From positions 186,001 to 250,000 of the forward strand of contig NZ_CP011454.1 of the NCBI RefSeq assembly GCF_000695095.2: DNA of 64,000 bases, written 5' to 3'. This document shows, in pieces, positions 17,268-26,498 of this stretch. The notes under the pieces are model-generated. The model was not told the origin of the DNA, ran no database searches, and worked only from the letters and a program-made list of their open reading frames with translations. Both the position numbers and the translations under genes were made by a program. The stretch's first letter is position 1. Each line of letters begins with the position of its first letter. Origin of the DNA: Gemmatimonas phototrophica (GTDB lineage Bacteria > Gemmatimonadota > Gemmatimonadetes > Gemmatimonadales > Gemmatimonadaceae).

Positions 17268-17944
17268 ATACTGCGGTTCCACTTACGCCGCTTGATCGCC
17301 AGCGCTGGCAGTTGGTGCTGGGCACCATGGCGCTGGGGATGGCCCTCATTCTGCTGGCCGCCAGGTTTCATCTGGGGTGGAAGGTTGCCGCCCTCAGTGC
17401 GCTGCTCATCAACGCGCTCTTGTTGTGGCACGCCTTGGCCCGCAAGGACGCCCTCTTTCTGAAGCTGTTTGTCTTTGGACTGGTGGCCGGTATCGCCGAA
17501 TTACCCTCCGACTGGTTCTCGGTGTCGGTGAAGGGCGTGCTGTCGTACCCCGGCGGTGAGCCCATGGTATGGACCAGCCCTCTGTACATGCCGGCCGGCT
17601 ATTCGGTGCTGCTGGTGCAGTTTGGCTGGGTGGGGTGGCGCACACTGCACCGCTTCGGACTGGCCAAGTCGGTGCTCATTACCGGTGTGGCGGGCGGCGC
17701 CATGGTGCCGGTGTACGAGTATTTGGCGCACAGCGCCAACTACTGGACGTATCAGAACACCGCGATGCTGTTCAACACCGTGCCGTATTACATCCCCGCG
17801 GGCGAGTTTGTCTTCATGGCCGCGGTGCCGTTCATGCTGCGCAAGCTGGATCGTGGTGGTCTGGGTACCGCGACTGTGCTGGGTGTGCTGGAAGGCGCCA
17901 TCATGTTTGTGGCGTGGTGGGCCTCGTTCCAGCTGCTGCAGTAG
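17264..17944 (+). CDS. Integral membrane protein, last gene of the cyclase-oxygenase operon
   Basis: ATG 17264 overlaps the preceding stop, the third ATGA overlap in a row. The 226 residues form about seven hydrophobic helices. Segments such as LKLFVFGLVAGIAELPSDWF, PLYMPAGYSVLLVQFGW and VPYYIPAGEFVFMAAVPFML place acidic residues and prolines in membrane helices in a way that faintly recalls the P-x-x-E pattern of the upstream cyclase-like protein, so a distant relationship is possible. No family is recognised. It converges with the TonB receptor 28 bases downstream. Confidence 0.75.
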   Translation: MNTAVPLTPLDRQRWQLVLGTMALGMALILLAARFHLGWKVAALSALLINALLLWHALARKDALFLKLFVFGLVAGIAELPSDWFSVSVKGVLSYPGGEPMVWTSPLYMPAGYSVLLVQFGWVGWRTLHRFGLAKSVLITGVAGGAMVPVYEYLAHSANYWTYQNTAMLFNTVPYYIPAGEFVFMAAVPFMLRKLDRGGLGTATVLGVLEGAIMFVAWWASFQLLQ

Positions 17945-17972
17945 CGAGCCGCCGCGCCGCGTACACCCGGAG

Positions 17973-20519
17973 TTACCAGGTGTACGTGGCGCGTCCCAGC
18001 ACGCGTCGCCCAATGACCGACGCACCAAACGCTTCGTAGCGTCGCTGATCGAGCAGGTTGGTGGCGACCAGCTGCAGTCGTACGCGCGGCGACAGCTGAT
18101 GACCGGCCACTACATCAATCACCTGTCGGGCCGGGACTCGCCCGTTATAGAACCCGCTGCGCCACGCATAGCTCTCCACCAGACGTGTGGTGACGCTGGC
18201 ATCGGTGCCGCCCGGCGCGCGATAGGTAAGTGTCACGTTGCCCATGTGCGTGGGCGTATTGGCCAGCAGCGTGTCGCCAACCACAAACGTGTTGCGCTGC
18301 ACTGACGCGCGGAAATACGCGGCGTTGGCTTCGAGCGTCAGCCGGCTGGAGAGCGGATACCCCACGGAGAGTTCACCGCCCCACTCAGTAGCACGGCCGG
18401 CATTGCCCAGTGACAGCACATAGGCGCTGCCGCCGTTGGGCAAACGGGTGAGCCCGGGTCCCAGCACACCGAGGGCGGCGCTCTGCAACGCGCTGCGCGC
18501 GGCCTCGGGCACCGCACTGGGTGCCGTCCACGGGGCGTACAGCGGGTTGGCGCCGGCCATCAGATTCGTCACGAAATTCGTGAGGGTGCTGTAATACGCG
18601 TCGACGGTGACAAAGCCTTTACCGCCGAGCGGGCCTTTGTAGCCCAGCTCTGCGCTGCGCACCTTTTCCACCGCCAGGTTGCGATTGCCAATGGCGAGGA
18701 CCGGTACCGCGGCCGAGTTGGTGAACAGGGTGCCGTTGGGCACGCCCCCCAACGCCGGGCCAAGGGGCGAGAGGCGGAGCCCCTGCTCGAGCGCGTTGAG
18801 GTCAAGCGGCGCACCCGCGGGCTGCTCAAGAAAACGCTCGACGGGGTTGGGCGTCTGGAACGCCTGATTCCAGGTGAGCCGTACCCGCTGCGATGTGGTG
18901 GGCGACCACACCAGTGCCGCCTTGGGCGACCATTGGGCCGTGTAGAGATTGCTGCCGTCGTAGCGGGCCGCGCCCAACAGCTCCCACGTGGGGGCGAGTT
19001 TGTAGCGCAGCTGTCCAAAGAGCGCGGCGTAGGAGTCGCGGCGATCGTCGTCGGCCGCGGAGAGGAAGGTGCCCTTGGAATCGATGGACACGGAGCGCAG
19101 CGAGGCACCGGCCACCCACGAGCCGCGCGTGCCGGCAAAGGGACGATTGAGCTGTCCTTCCACGTGCCAGATGTCGTCGTCGTCGAGCTGCGGCAACCCG
19201 GAGGCGAGGCTCCATTGATCGCCGGAGCGACGCCCCGAGTAGTAGGCCATGAGGTTGTACCCCTGCGCATCGAGCGCCACGCGGCCCCACGGGCGCAATG
19301 CGCTGGCAATCTGACTGCGCCCGGCACCAGTCATGAACACCTGATTGCGAATCTCCGCCGTGCCGGCTTCGGCCGTGAGCACGGCGCCATTCTCGCGATA
19401 GTAGTCGAGGCGGGCCGACCCGTACGCACTCGACATGGGGTCGGGGGTGCCGGTTGTGACGCCGGGGAGTCCCGGCGCGCCGCTCTTGGTTTGGCCAATG
19501 AGTGGGCGCACCTCGAAGCCGGGGAGGGGCGCGGCAATGGTGTAGCGCGAGGTATCAATGGCTGCCGCGTATTCGCGCGCGAGGGCGCCGGGCTGCGTGC
19601 GCGACGCATCCCAACTGTCGCTTTGGTTGTATCCCGCGTTGAGGCGCCAACCCCAGCGGCCGTTGTCACTGGCTGAGGCATGCTGCACATCGGCGCGCAG
19701 CGTGCCCAGTTCGCCACCGCCCACCGCCAGCATGGAGCCGCGCGCATCACGCGGCGCCGGCGAAATGATGTTGAGCACGCCACTGAACGCATTCGCCCCG
19801 TACAACGCCGACCCGGGCCCGCGCACAAACTCGGCGCGTCCCAGCGCCTCGAGTGGCAGCGACATGGCCGACCATTCCTGCGCCGACAGCGTGGGAATGG
19901 CGAGGTCGCGTCCATCCTGCAGCACGAGCACGCGGCGGGTGAGGAACGAATTGAAGCCGCGCGCGCCCACATTGAAATCGTTGATGCCGTTCTGTGGCGC
20001 GAACACGCCGGGCATGGAGGCCAGAACCTGCGGCAGTTGCCCGGTGACCGACGCGTCGGCGAGTCGAATGGCGTCGGCAACGGCGACGGCGGCGGGCGCG
20101 TCGACAATGCGCTCCGGTGAACGTGAAGCGGTCGTCACAACCAGCGTGGAGGGCAATACCACGGAGACGGTGCTGAGCGCCGCGTTCACCGTAAGGCTAT
20201 CGCGCGCCGGCACCGTGACCGTGGTCTGCCACGCCTGGTAGCCCATGCCGAAGAACATGAGGGGGACGGATCCGCCGGGAATCACGAGGCGGTACTGTCC
20301 CAGCCGGTCGGTGAGAACCCCCACTGCGCTCCCGGCTACCCGCACATGGATACCGGCCAGCGGCGTACTGTCGGCGGTGGCGATGACCCGGCCGCGAATG
20401 ACGCCGGACGACTGGGCGCCGAGCGGTGAGGCGGGCAGTAAGGCGACCGTAAGGGCGCACGCCAGAAGCAGCGACGGCACCCGAAGGAGACGACGGCAGG
20501 ACAGCGAAAGGGCAGGCAT
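17973..20519 (-). CDS. TonB-dependent outer membrane receptor
   Basis: The true start is ATG 20519, which gives a signal peptide (LLLACALTVALLPASPLGAQ) and 848 residues; upstream in-frame sequence is intergenic repeat. A carboxypeptidase-regulatory-like domain (about 35-115, GVIRGRVIATADSTPLAGIHV) is followed by the plug (SRSPERIVDAPAAVAVADA, VGARGFNSFLTRRVLVLQDG, EFVRGPGSALYGANAFSGV) and a 22-strand type barrel ending in RRVLGRATYTW with a terminal aromatic residue. Such receptors import siderophores, vitamin B12, glycans or peptides by TonB energy. Nothing nearby identifies the ligand. It faces a kinase gene across the repeat at 20637. Confidence 0.93.
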   Translation of the reverse strand: MPALSLSCRRLLRVPSLLLACALTVALLPASPLGAQSSGVIRGRVIATADSTPLAGIHVRVAGSAVGVLTDRLGQYRLVIPGGSVPLMFFGMGYQAWQTTVTVPARDSLTVNAALSTVSVVLPSTLVVTTASRSPERIVDAPAAVAVADAIRLADASVTGQLPQVLASMPGVFAPQNGINDFNVGARGFNSFLTRRVLVLQDGRDLAIPTLSAQEWSAMSLPLEALGRAEFVRGPGSALYGANAFSGVLNIISPAPRDARGSMLAVGGGELGTLRADVQHASASDNGRWGWRLNAGYNQSDSWDASRTQPGALAREYAAAIDTSRYTIAAPLPGFEVRPLIGQTKSGAPGLPGVTTGTPDPMSSAYGSARLDYYRENGAVLTAEAGTAEIRNQVFMTGAGRSQIASALRPWGRVALDAQGYNLMAYYSGRRSGDQWSLASGLPQLDDDDIWHVEGQLNRPFAGTRGSWVAGASLRSVSIDSKGTFLSAADDDRRDSYAALFGQLRYKLAPTWELLGAARYDGSNLYTAQWSPKAALVWSPTTSQRVRLTWNQAFQTPNPVERFLEQPAGAPLDLNALEQGLRLSPLGPALGGVPNGTLFTNSAAVPVLAIGNRNLAVEKVRSAELGYKGPLGGKGFVTVDAYYSTLTNFVTNLMAGANPLYAPWTAPSAVPEAARSALQSAALGVLGPGLTRLPNGGSAYVLSLGNAGRATEWGGELSVGYPLSSRLTLEANAAYFRASVQRNTFVVGDTLLANTPTHMGNVTLTYRAPGGTDASVTTRLVESYAWRSGFYNGRVPARQVIDVVAGHQLSPRVRLQLVATNLLDQRRYEAFGASVIGRRVLGRATYTW

Positions 20520-20636
20520 CGGACCGCGATGTAGAGAGGCGAGGCACCACACCGTGCGGGCATTGGTGCACGGCACATGGTAATTGCACCGGAACGGTGG
20601 GGAGTTCAACTGCTCATACGGTTTGGGTTTCCATCT

Positions 20637-20850
20637 ACGGCGGTTCAGGTTTGGACCTGCCACAGCGGTTCTGGACGGCCACTGCGGTTTTGGACGACCA
20701 CTGCAGTTGAGGAACACGGCGGTTGGGGTGGAGATGGAAGCGCCCGCCGGCTTCGCCGGGCGGCACTTTCCGCAGAAACCCGAACTGCTGTGCTCCTCAA
20801 CTGCAGTGGCAGTCCAGAACCGCTGTGGCCGTGCCATGCCAGTTGCCGAC
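20637..20850. repeat. Dispersed CTGCAG-unit repeat, locus 1 (compact form)
   Basis: Units such as GCCACTGCGGTTTTGGACGA and CCACTGCAGTTGAGGAACAC run in one direction (20637-20735), then a GC-rich hairpin (GCGCCCGCCGG-CTTCGCCGGGC), then the units run in the opposite direction (CTCAACTGCAGTGGCAGTCC, 20801 on). It occupies most of the 20520-20900 gap between the divergent TonB receptor and kinase genes. Relative to the copies at 25084 and 33515 it lacks the central 80-90 bases. Confidence 0.85.
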
Positions 20851-20900
20851 CCCCGGATCTCTGCTGCAGAATTGGCCATGTCCATTTCCCGGATCTGACA

Positions 20901-23900
20901 TTGAGCGAACTGCAGGATACCCTGGGACAAGTACTGCACACGACTCATCGCGTCGTACGTGAGCTTGGCGGCGGCGGTATGTCCCGTGTCTTCTTGGCGG
21001 TTGAAACGGCACTCGATCGCGAAGTCGTTGTCAAAGTGCTGCCACCCGAAATGGCGAGTGGGGTAAGCACCGACCGCTTCCGCCGTGAAATGCAGATGGT
21101 GGCCAAGCTGCAACACCCGCACATCGTGCCGGTGCTGAGCACCGGAGCGGTCGGAGATCTGCTCTATTACATCATGCCGTACATCAGCGGCGAATCCCTG
21201 CGGATGCGCCTGCAGCGGGAGGGAGCCCTCCCCGTTGAGGCCAGTGCGCGCATGCTGCGGGAGGTCGCCGATGCACTCAACTTCGCCCATGGTCATGGCG
21301 TGGTGCACCGCGACATCAAGCCGGACAACGTGCTGCTGTCGAGTGGTCACGCGCTGGTCACGGATTTTGGTGTGGCCAAGGCACTGAACATTGGCGCAGA
21401 AACCGGGGCGGATCATTCGGCGCTGACGTCGATCGGTTTGGCGATGGGCACTCCTGCCTACATGGCTCCTGAGCAGGCCATGGCCGACCCACTCACGGAC
21501 GGTCGCGCCGACCTGTACGCATTCGGCGTGATGGCGTATGAAATGCTGGCGGGGCAGCAGCCCTTTACCGGTACGAGCCCGCAGGCATTGATTGCGGCGC
21601 ATTTGACTCGTGAACCGGAGTCGTTGCGCGTCTACCGCAGTGCGGTCTCACCGGCGCTCGATGCCCTCGTACTCAAGTGCCTTGCCAAGCGGCCAGCCGA
21701 TCGCTTTCAAAGTGCCGCGGAGCTAGTGCCACTGCTCGATGGTTTTGCGCACGCCACATCTGCGGCAACTGCACCAGCGATGGCTACACCTTCGCCTGAG
21801 CATGGTCAGCGCGCCCATGCACCCTCGAAGAGGTGGGTCCTGCCTGCGCTGAGTACGCTCGGCATCGCCGCCGCAACGTGGACACTCCGCCAGCTCTTCG
21901 GGCTCCCTGACTGGATCGCGGCCACCGTCTTTGGAGTCGCGCTGATTCCGGTGGTGATGACCTACCTGTTCCGACGGAGACTTCCCGGCCCGGTGGTTGT
22001 GGCTCCCACATTGGCACGGCAGCGCATGCTGCTGGCCACTGCATGGAGCGGCGTCGTGCTGGTCGCGTCAGCTGGTGCGCTCTATGGGCTCAAGGCACAA
22101 GGGATTGGCCCCTTTGCCACGCTCCTGACGGATGGCGCCATCGCTGAACGTGATCGACTGCTGGTGGCAGACGTGGGCAATGCCACCACCGACAGCACGC
22201 TGGGTGTTGCACTCACGGAGGCGCTTCGCATCGACCTGTCGCAATCCAAGGTCATGCGCCTTATGGCTCCCACCGAGATTCGTGACGGGCTGCAGCGCAT
22301 GCAGCGCGATGTCCAGGGTACTCTCACCGCCGACATTGCTCTGGAGTTGGCCGCCCGTGAAGGGGCGAAGGTAGTGGTTTCCGCCGATGTCGCACCATTC
22401 GCCGGTGGCTTTGCGCTGTCGGCCCGCGTGCTCGATGTGCAAGGACAAACACTGTATGCCACGCGCGCCACGGCCAACACGCCAGCGGAGATCATTCCCG
22501 CCGTGGAGACACTGTCGCGGGCCATCCGTGGGGCGATCGGTGAATCGCTGCGAAGCATCCGGGCCACCGCGCCGCTGGCCAAGGTGTCCACGTCGTCCCT
22601 CGAGGCATTGCGGTTGTACTCGGTCGCCGAGCGCAGCCGTCAGACGGGTGAAGACGTCGATCGATTGCCTATGTATCGCCAGGCCGTGGCATTGGATTCC
22701 ACCTTCGCCATGGCCTGGCGCGGGATCTACGCCGATCTGAATAACCTGCGCGGCGATCCAACCGGGAGATTGGAGGCGGCGGATCGGGTCTTCCGCTACA
22801 AGGATCGATTGCCAGCCAAGGAAGCGCTCTACGGCGAGGCGCTCTATGCGTCCATCCAGGGCAACCTCGAGGAAACAGTGGCGGTGTACCGGCGTATTGC
22901 CGTGCAATGGCCCGATGAGGTGACGGCTCGCAACGGCATTGGCCTCTATCTGCGAGCGCTGCTGCGCTACCCGGAATCAGAACGCGTGCTCACTGAGCTC
23001 GTGCAGTCAGGCAAGGCACCGGCCTCGTCGTACTACAATCTCGTCACCACCCAGATTCCGCAGGGGAAGTTCAAGGAGGCGGAGCGCACGCTGCTGCAAA
23101 TGCAGCAGAAATTCCCCGTTTCCCCGCAGCGTTGGCAGGCAGGGTACTTTCTGGCGAGCGCCACGAATCAGTTCCCCAAGGCTCTGGCCATGGGCGATTC
23201 TCTGACCACCGCCGGCGGAGCCGGGTTCCGCTATTGGGGCCACCTCTACCGAGCGGAAGTCTTCTGGCTGCAGGGGCAAATGGCCAAAGGGCGGCGCAGT
23301 ACCATTGGTGCCCGACAGGCCCAGCGGGATCAGCAGAATCCCGGGACTGCACTACGGACGGAGTTGTGGGAGATCTTCACCGATCTGCAGCTGCGTGGCG
23401 ACACCACCGCAGCACGCGCGCTCACGAAATCAGCGCTGACGAATACCGTCTTTGACTCGTTGCCACTCGCCAGTCGCCCGTGGGGAGATCTGGTACGCTT
23501 GTACGCCGCCATGGGGCAAACGACTGAGGCAAAGGCGCTGTTCGCCCGCTATGAACAAGCCATGCCGGAGCTGTGGCGGAACGATGACGCGAGCATGGAA
23601 CGCGGTCTCGCGCAACTGGCCTTGGCAGAATCGCGTGCCGAGGTGGCGGTACCATTGGCGCGAAAAGGGGCGGAGGGATGTGACGGATGTTCGGGTGACC
23701 TGCTCGGACAGGCTTTCGAACGTCTGAATCAGCCCGATTCAGCGATTGCTGCCTACGAACGCGCCCTGCGCCCTCCGACATACGGCTCGGGGTTTCAGAA
23801 CTGGCGTCCGGCCATCGTGCCTCGTACGCTGTTCCGCTTGGGTGAGCTGTACGAGAAGGTGGGCAACAAGAAACTGGCCCGTGATCGCTACGCGGCATTC

Positions 23901-23990
23901 GTCGATCTCTGGCAGCAGGCCGACCCCGAATTGCAGCCGGCCGTCCGTGCGGCCCGCGAACGGCTTCGTGCGCTGTCCACCGAAGGGTGA
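20901..23990 (+). CDS. Serine/threonine protein kinase with membrane anchor and TPR-like C-terminal region
   Basis: TTG 20901 is the likely start (1029 residues): it begins just before the kinase domain, and upstream in-frame codons lie in the intergenic repeat. The domain is complete: glycine loop ELGGGGMSRVF, VAIK-type lysine in VVVKVLPPEM, HRDIKPDNVLL, DFGVAK, MAPEQ. A hydrophobic segment pair near residues 315-400 (LPALSTLGIAAATWTLRQLF, IAATVFGVALIPVVMTYLF, LATAWSGVVLVASAGALYGL) would anchor it, and about 600 C-terminal residues form tetratricopeptide-like helices outside the membrane. This is the usual kinase-TPR architecture of the phylum. The target is unknown. Confidence 0.9.
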   Translation: MSELQDTLGQVLHTTHRVVRELGGGGMSRVFLAVETALDREVVVKVLPPEMASGVSTDRFRREMQMVAKLQHPHIVPVLSTGAVGDLLYYIMPYISGESLRMRLQREGALPVEASARMLREVADALNFAHGHGVVHRDIKPDNVLLSSGHALVTDFGVAKALNIGAETGADHSALTSIGLAMGTPAYMAPEQAMADPLTDGRADLYAFGVMAYEMLAGQQPFTGTSPQALIAAHLTREPESLRVYRSAVSPALDALVLKCLAKRPADRFQSAAELVPLLDGFAHATSAATAPAMATPSPEHGQRAHAPSKRWVLPALSTLGIAAATWTLRQLFGLPDWIAATVFGVALIPVVMTYLFRRRLPGPVVVAPTLARQRMLLATAWSGVVLVASAGALYGLKAQGIGPFATLLTDGAIAERDRLLVADVGNATTDSTLGVALTEALRIDLSQSKVMRLMAPTEIRDGLQRMQRDVQGTLTADIALELAAREGAKVVVSADVAPFAGGFALSARVLDVQGQTLYATRATANTPAEIIPAVETLSRAIRGAIGESLRSIRATAPLAKVSTSSLEALRLYSVAERSRQTGEDVDRLPMYRQAVALDSTFAMAWRGIYADLNNLRGDPTGRLEAADRVFRYKDRLPAKEALYGEALYASIQGNLEETVAVYRRIAVQWPDEVTARNGIGLYLRALLRYPESERVLTELVQSGKAPASSYYNLVTTQIPQGKFKEAERTLLQMQQKFPVSPQRWQAGYFLASATNQFPKALAMGDSLTTAGGAGFRYWGHLYRAEVFWLQGQMAKGRRSTIGARQAQRDQQNPGTALRTELWEIFTDLQLRGDTTAARALTKSALTNTVFDSLPLASRPWGDLVRLYAAMGQTTEAKALFARYEQAMPELWRNDDASMERGLAQLALAESRAEVAVPLARKGAEGCDGCSGDLLGQAFERLNQPDSAIAAYERALRPPTYGSGFQNWRPAIVPRTLFRLGELYEKVGNKKLARDRYAAFVDLWQQADPELQPAVRAARERLRALSTEG

Positions 23991-24032
23991 TCGTACCCGG
24001 CCGTTGCAGGCCACCCCAACCCTCGCCCCGCC

Positions 24033-25079
24033 ATGCTCTCCCGACGTGAGTTTCTGTACGGCAGCCTCCTCGCCACAGCAGCCACCGCACTGAGACCTCA
24101 ACAGTCTCAACTGCCGCCCATCTCGTTTGATCTGCACACGCATCCCGGGGCCTTCTTCAACAAGGGGAAGCCGGGATATGTCGGCGACGATTCGCTAGGT
24201 GGTACCGTGCGGGGCATGCGCGGCGGTCAGCTCACGGGCGCGTTCTTCAGCTTGGTGGGGGATGCCCCACTCATTGAGCTCACGCCCACCGGCGTGAAAA
24301 CCCGCGGCGCGTACTCCCCGGGAGAAGCGGTGGTGGAGTATGCGCGGCAACTGCGCTTGCTACGCGCACAGCTGGTGGGGACGCCGGCGTTCATTGCCAC
24401 CCAATCCAACGATCTGCTGCGCGCGCAGCGCGAAGGCACCGTGGCCGCGTTCCTTGGCTGCGAAGGTGGCGAATTCCTGGACGGCGACGCGCAGCGCGTG
24501 GATGTGTTGTATGCCGATGGCATTCGCTCGCTGCAAATCGTGCACTATGTACCCAGTGCGCTCGGCGATCTGCAAACGCAGCCGGCGCAACATCAGGGGC
24601 TGTCCACACTCGGCAAAGCGGTCGTCGCCCGGTGCAACGCCCGCGGCATGCTCATCGATGTCGCGCATGCCTCCATGCAGACAGTGCAACAGGTCGTGGC
24701 CCTCACCACGGCGCCCATCATTCTGTCACACAGCATTCTGTCCATGGACAGCAGCCGTCTGCTGGCCGCACGCTCCATCAGTGTGGAGCACGCCAAACTG
24801 GTTGCGCAAACCGGCGGCGTGATTGGCGCCTGGCCCAGCGGTTTCAACAAGAGTTTCGATGAGTTCGTGGACAACACCAAACGACTCATCGACACGGTTG
24901 GCGTTGACCACGTGGGACTCGGCACCGATATGGACGGCAATCTCGAGCCGGTCTTCGCCGATTACAACAAACTCGGCGCCTGGGGAGCGGCCTTGCAGCA
25001 GCGCGGCTTTTCGCGCGGTGAGGCCGAAAAGGTCCTCGGCGGCAATATGCTCAGGGTGCTATCCACGGTCATTGGCTAG
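24033..25079 (+). CDS. Membrane dipeptidase family (M19) metallopeptidase, Tat-exported
   Basis: The 348-residue protein starts with a twin-arginine signal (MLSRREFLYGSLLATAATAL). M19 dipeptidases hydrolyse dipeptides or beta-lactam-like bonds with two zinc ions. Candidate ligands are seen: the HxH of FDLHTHPGAF (many members have HxD), Glu in FLGCEGGEF, His in LIDVAHASM, His in ILSHS and Asp in VGLGTDMDG. The length is typical. It begins 42 bases after the kinase stop and may share its transcript. A repeat element begins directly behind its stop. Confidence 0.9.
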   Translation: MLSRREFLYGSLLATAATALRPQQSQLPPISFDLHTHPGAFFNKGKPGYVGDDSLGGTVRGMRGGQLTGAFFSLVGDAPLIELTPTGVKTRGAYSPGEAVVEYARQLRLLRAQLVGTPAFIATQSNDLLRAQREGTVAAFLGCEGGEFLDGDAQRVDVLYADGIRSLQIVHYVPSALGDLQTQPAQHQGLSTLGKAVVARCNARGMLIDVAHASMQTVQQVVALTTAPIILSHSILSMDSSRLLAARSISVEHAKLVAQTGGVIGAWPSGFNKSFDEFVDNTKRLIDTVGVDHVGLGTDMDGNLEPVFADYNKLGAWGAALQQRGFSRGEAEKVLGGNMLRVLSTVIG

Positions 25080-25083
25080 CAAA

Positions 25084-25412
25084 CGCCACTGCGGTTCAGG
25101 TTTGGAACATCCACTGCAGTCTTTGGACGGCCACTGCGGTTCCGGACTGCCACTGCAGTTGAGGAGCACGGCAGTTTGGGTTTCTCCGGAAAGTGCCGCC
25201 CGGCTGCGCCGGGCCGGCACGCTTTGGCGGTTGGAGTAACCACAACCGCAGTGGTCGTAACGCAACCACCAAGGAAATGCGCCCGCCCGGCGAAGCCGGC
25301 GGGCGCTTCCATTTCCACCCCAACTGCCGTGTTCCTCAACCGCAGTGGTCGTCCCAAACCGCCGTGGCCGTCCAGAACCGCAGTGGCAGGTCCAAACCCG
25401 AACCGCCGTTGC
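25084..25412. repeat. Dispersed CTGCAG-unit repeat, locus 2 (full length, reverse orientation)
   Basis: This fills the gap between two convergent genes. About 20-bp units (GCCACTGCGGTTCCGGACTG, GCCACTGCAGTTGAGGAGCA) lead into a hairpin (AAAGTGCCGCCCGGC.. GCCGGGCCGGCACGCTTT), a centre with TTGGCGGTTGGAGTAACCAC and AACGCAACCACCAAGGAAAT, a second hairpin (GCGCCCGCCCGGC.. GCCGGCGGGCGC) and opposing units (AACCGCAGTGGTCGTCCCAA, AACCGCAGTGGCAGGTCCAA). Hairpin order is reversed compared with locus 4, so the element is inserted in the other orientation. The hairpins could terminate transcription from both flanking genes. Confidence 0.88.
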
Positions 25413-25415
25413 GGA

Positions 25416-25688
25416 TTACCGTGCCGACGACTGCTTCCACACTTTGTATTGCTCCGGCATGCACACCGCACACGGCCGATAGCCGGCGACAATGGCCGTG
25501 GCTTCGTCGGCGAAGAAGACGCGCTGCTGCTCGTAGCTGCGGCCGGTGCCGAGAGCACGGCGGGCGGCTTTGCAGTCCAGGCGCCCATAGATGCGATTCT
25601 TGCGATGTCCGCCTACGGTACCCTTGGTGGGGCTCGAAACGGAGCTGCCGTCGGCAGTGATGAGGCGGTACAGCTTCTCTGAGGTCAT
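25416..25688 (-). CDS. Ada-like metal-binding domain protein (stand-alone)
   Basis: The 90-residue protein resembles the N-terminal Ada zinc domain without the methyltransferase: SPTKGTVGGHRKNRIYGRLDCKAA followed by RVFFADEATAIVAGYRPCAVCMPEQYKVWK. The CAVC pair and the upstream Cys in RLDC are visible zinc ligands; the fourth ligand is not obvious. Stand-alone Ada-fold proteins bind zinc and perhaps DNA; the methylphosphotriester repair function needs the four-Cys site of Ada, which is not shown here. It converges with the dipeptidase gene across the repeat. Confidence 0.85.
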   Translation of the reverse strand: MTSEKLYRLITADGSSVSSPTKGTVGGHRKNRIYGRLDCKAARRALGTGRSYEQQRVFFADEATAIVAGYRPCAVCMPEQYKVWKQSSAR

Positions 25689-25766
25689 CCCGGTAAGTTA
25701 GTGCAGAATCATCCCAGTGGATGGGTGCGGCTGCGAACGCAGGATTTCTCAGGCTGGAGTAGTGGT

Positions 25767-26459
25767 ATGCCGCGACATGTGGAAGCACATCGACTCGATC
25801 GCGTGGGGTGGCTGCGCGCGGCGGTGCTGGGCGCCAACGACGGCATTGTCTCCACGGCCAGTCTGGTGGTAGGGGTGGCGGCATCGGGCGCCGACCCGGC
25901 CGCGGTGGTGGTGGCGGGAGTGGCGGGGCTGGTGGCGGGCGCCATGTCGATGGCGGCCGGCGAGTACGTCTCGGTAAGCTCTCAGGCCGATACCGAAGCG
26001 GCCGACACGGCTCGCGAAACGCGGGAGCTGGCCGAGGACCCGGAGCAGGAACTCGACGAATTGGCCGGCATTTACGAAGCCCGCGGGCTCGACAAAGCGC
26101 TCGCGCGGCAGGTGGCCGAACAACTCACGGCGCGTAATCCGCTCGAAGCCCATCTGCGCGATGAGTTGGGCATCTCGGAGCACCAGCGGGCCCGGCCGCT
26201 GCAGGCGGCGGTCGCGTCGGCCGGTACCTTCGCCGTGGGCGCTGCGGTGCCGCTGGCCATGGCCTGGGTCACACCGGCGGCGCTGGCGGCCTGGGTCGTG
26301 ACCGCGGGATCGCTGGTGCTGCTCGTGCTGCTGGGCGGTCTGGCCGCCCGGGCCGGTGGCGCGAGTGCGCTCACCGGGGCCTGGCGCGTTGGGTTCTGGG
26401 GGGCGTTTGCGATGGGGCTGACCTATGCCGCCGGCAAACTGTTTGGGGCGGTGGTGTAA
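25767..26459 (+). CDS. VIT1/CCC1 family iron/manganese transporter
   Basis: ATG 25767 gives 230 residues. The first helices GWLRAAVLGANDGIVSTASL and VVVAGVAGLVAGAMSMAAGE-YVSVSSQAD are the signature of the VIT family, whose members move Fe2+ or Mn2+ out of the cytoplasm. A hydrophilic, Glu-rich loop follows (ETRELAEDPEQELDEL), comparable to the metal-binding region of VIT1, then three hydrophobic helices. The family is about 230-250 residues, so it is full length. Confidence 0.93.
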   Translation: MPRHVEAHRLDRVGWLRAAVLGANDGIVSTASLVVGVAASGADPAAVVVAGVAGLVAGAMSMAAGEYVSVSSQADTEAADTARETRELAEDPEQELDELAGIYEARGLDKALARQVAEQLTARNPLEAHLRDELGISEHQRARPLQAAVASAGTFAVGAAVPLAMAWVTPAALAAWVVTAGSLVLLVLLGGLAARAGGASALTGAWRVGFWGAFAMGLTYAAGKLFGAVV

Positions 26460-26498
26460 CCGCCCCGTCCATCGTGAGCCTTCGCTATCCCATTATAG

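Noticed and set aside
20520-21602. Extension of the TonB receptor upstream of ATG 20519
   Set aside because: The extra 361 codons pass through the repeat and lie antisense to the kinase; the signal peptide starts at 20519.
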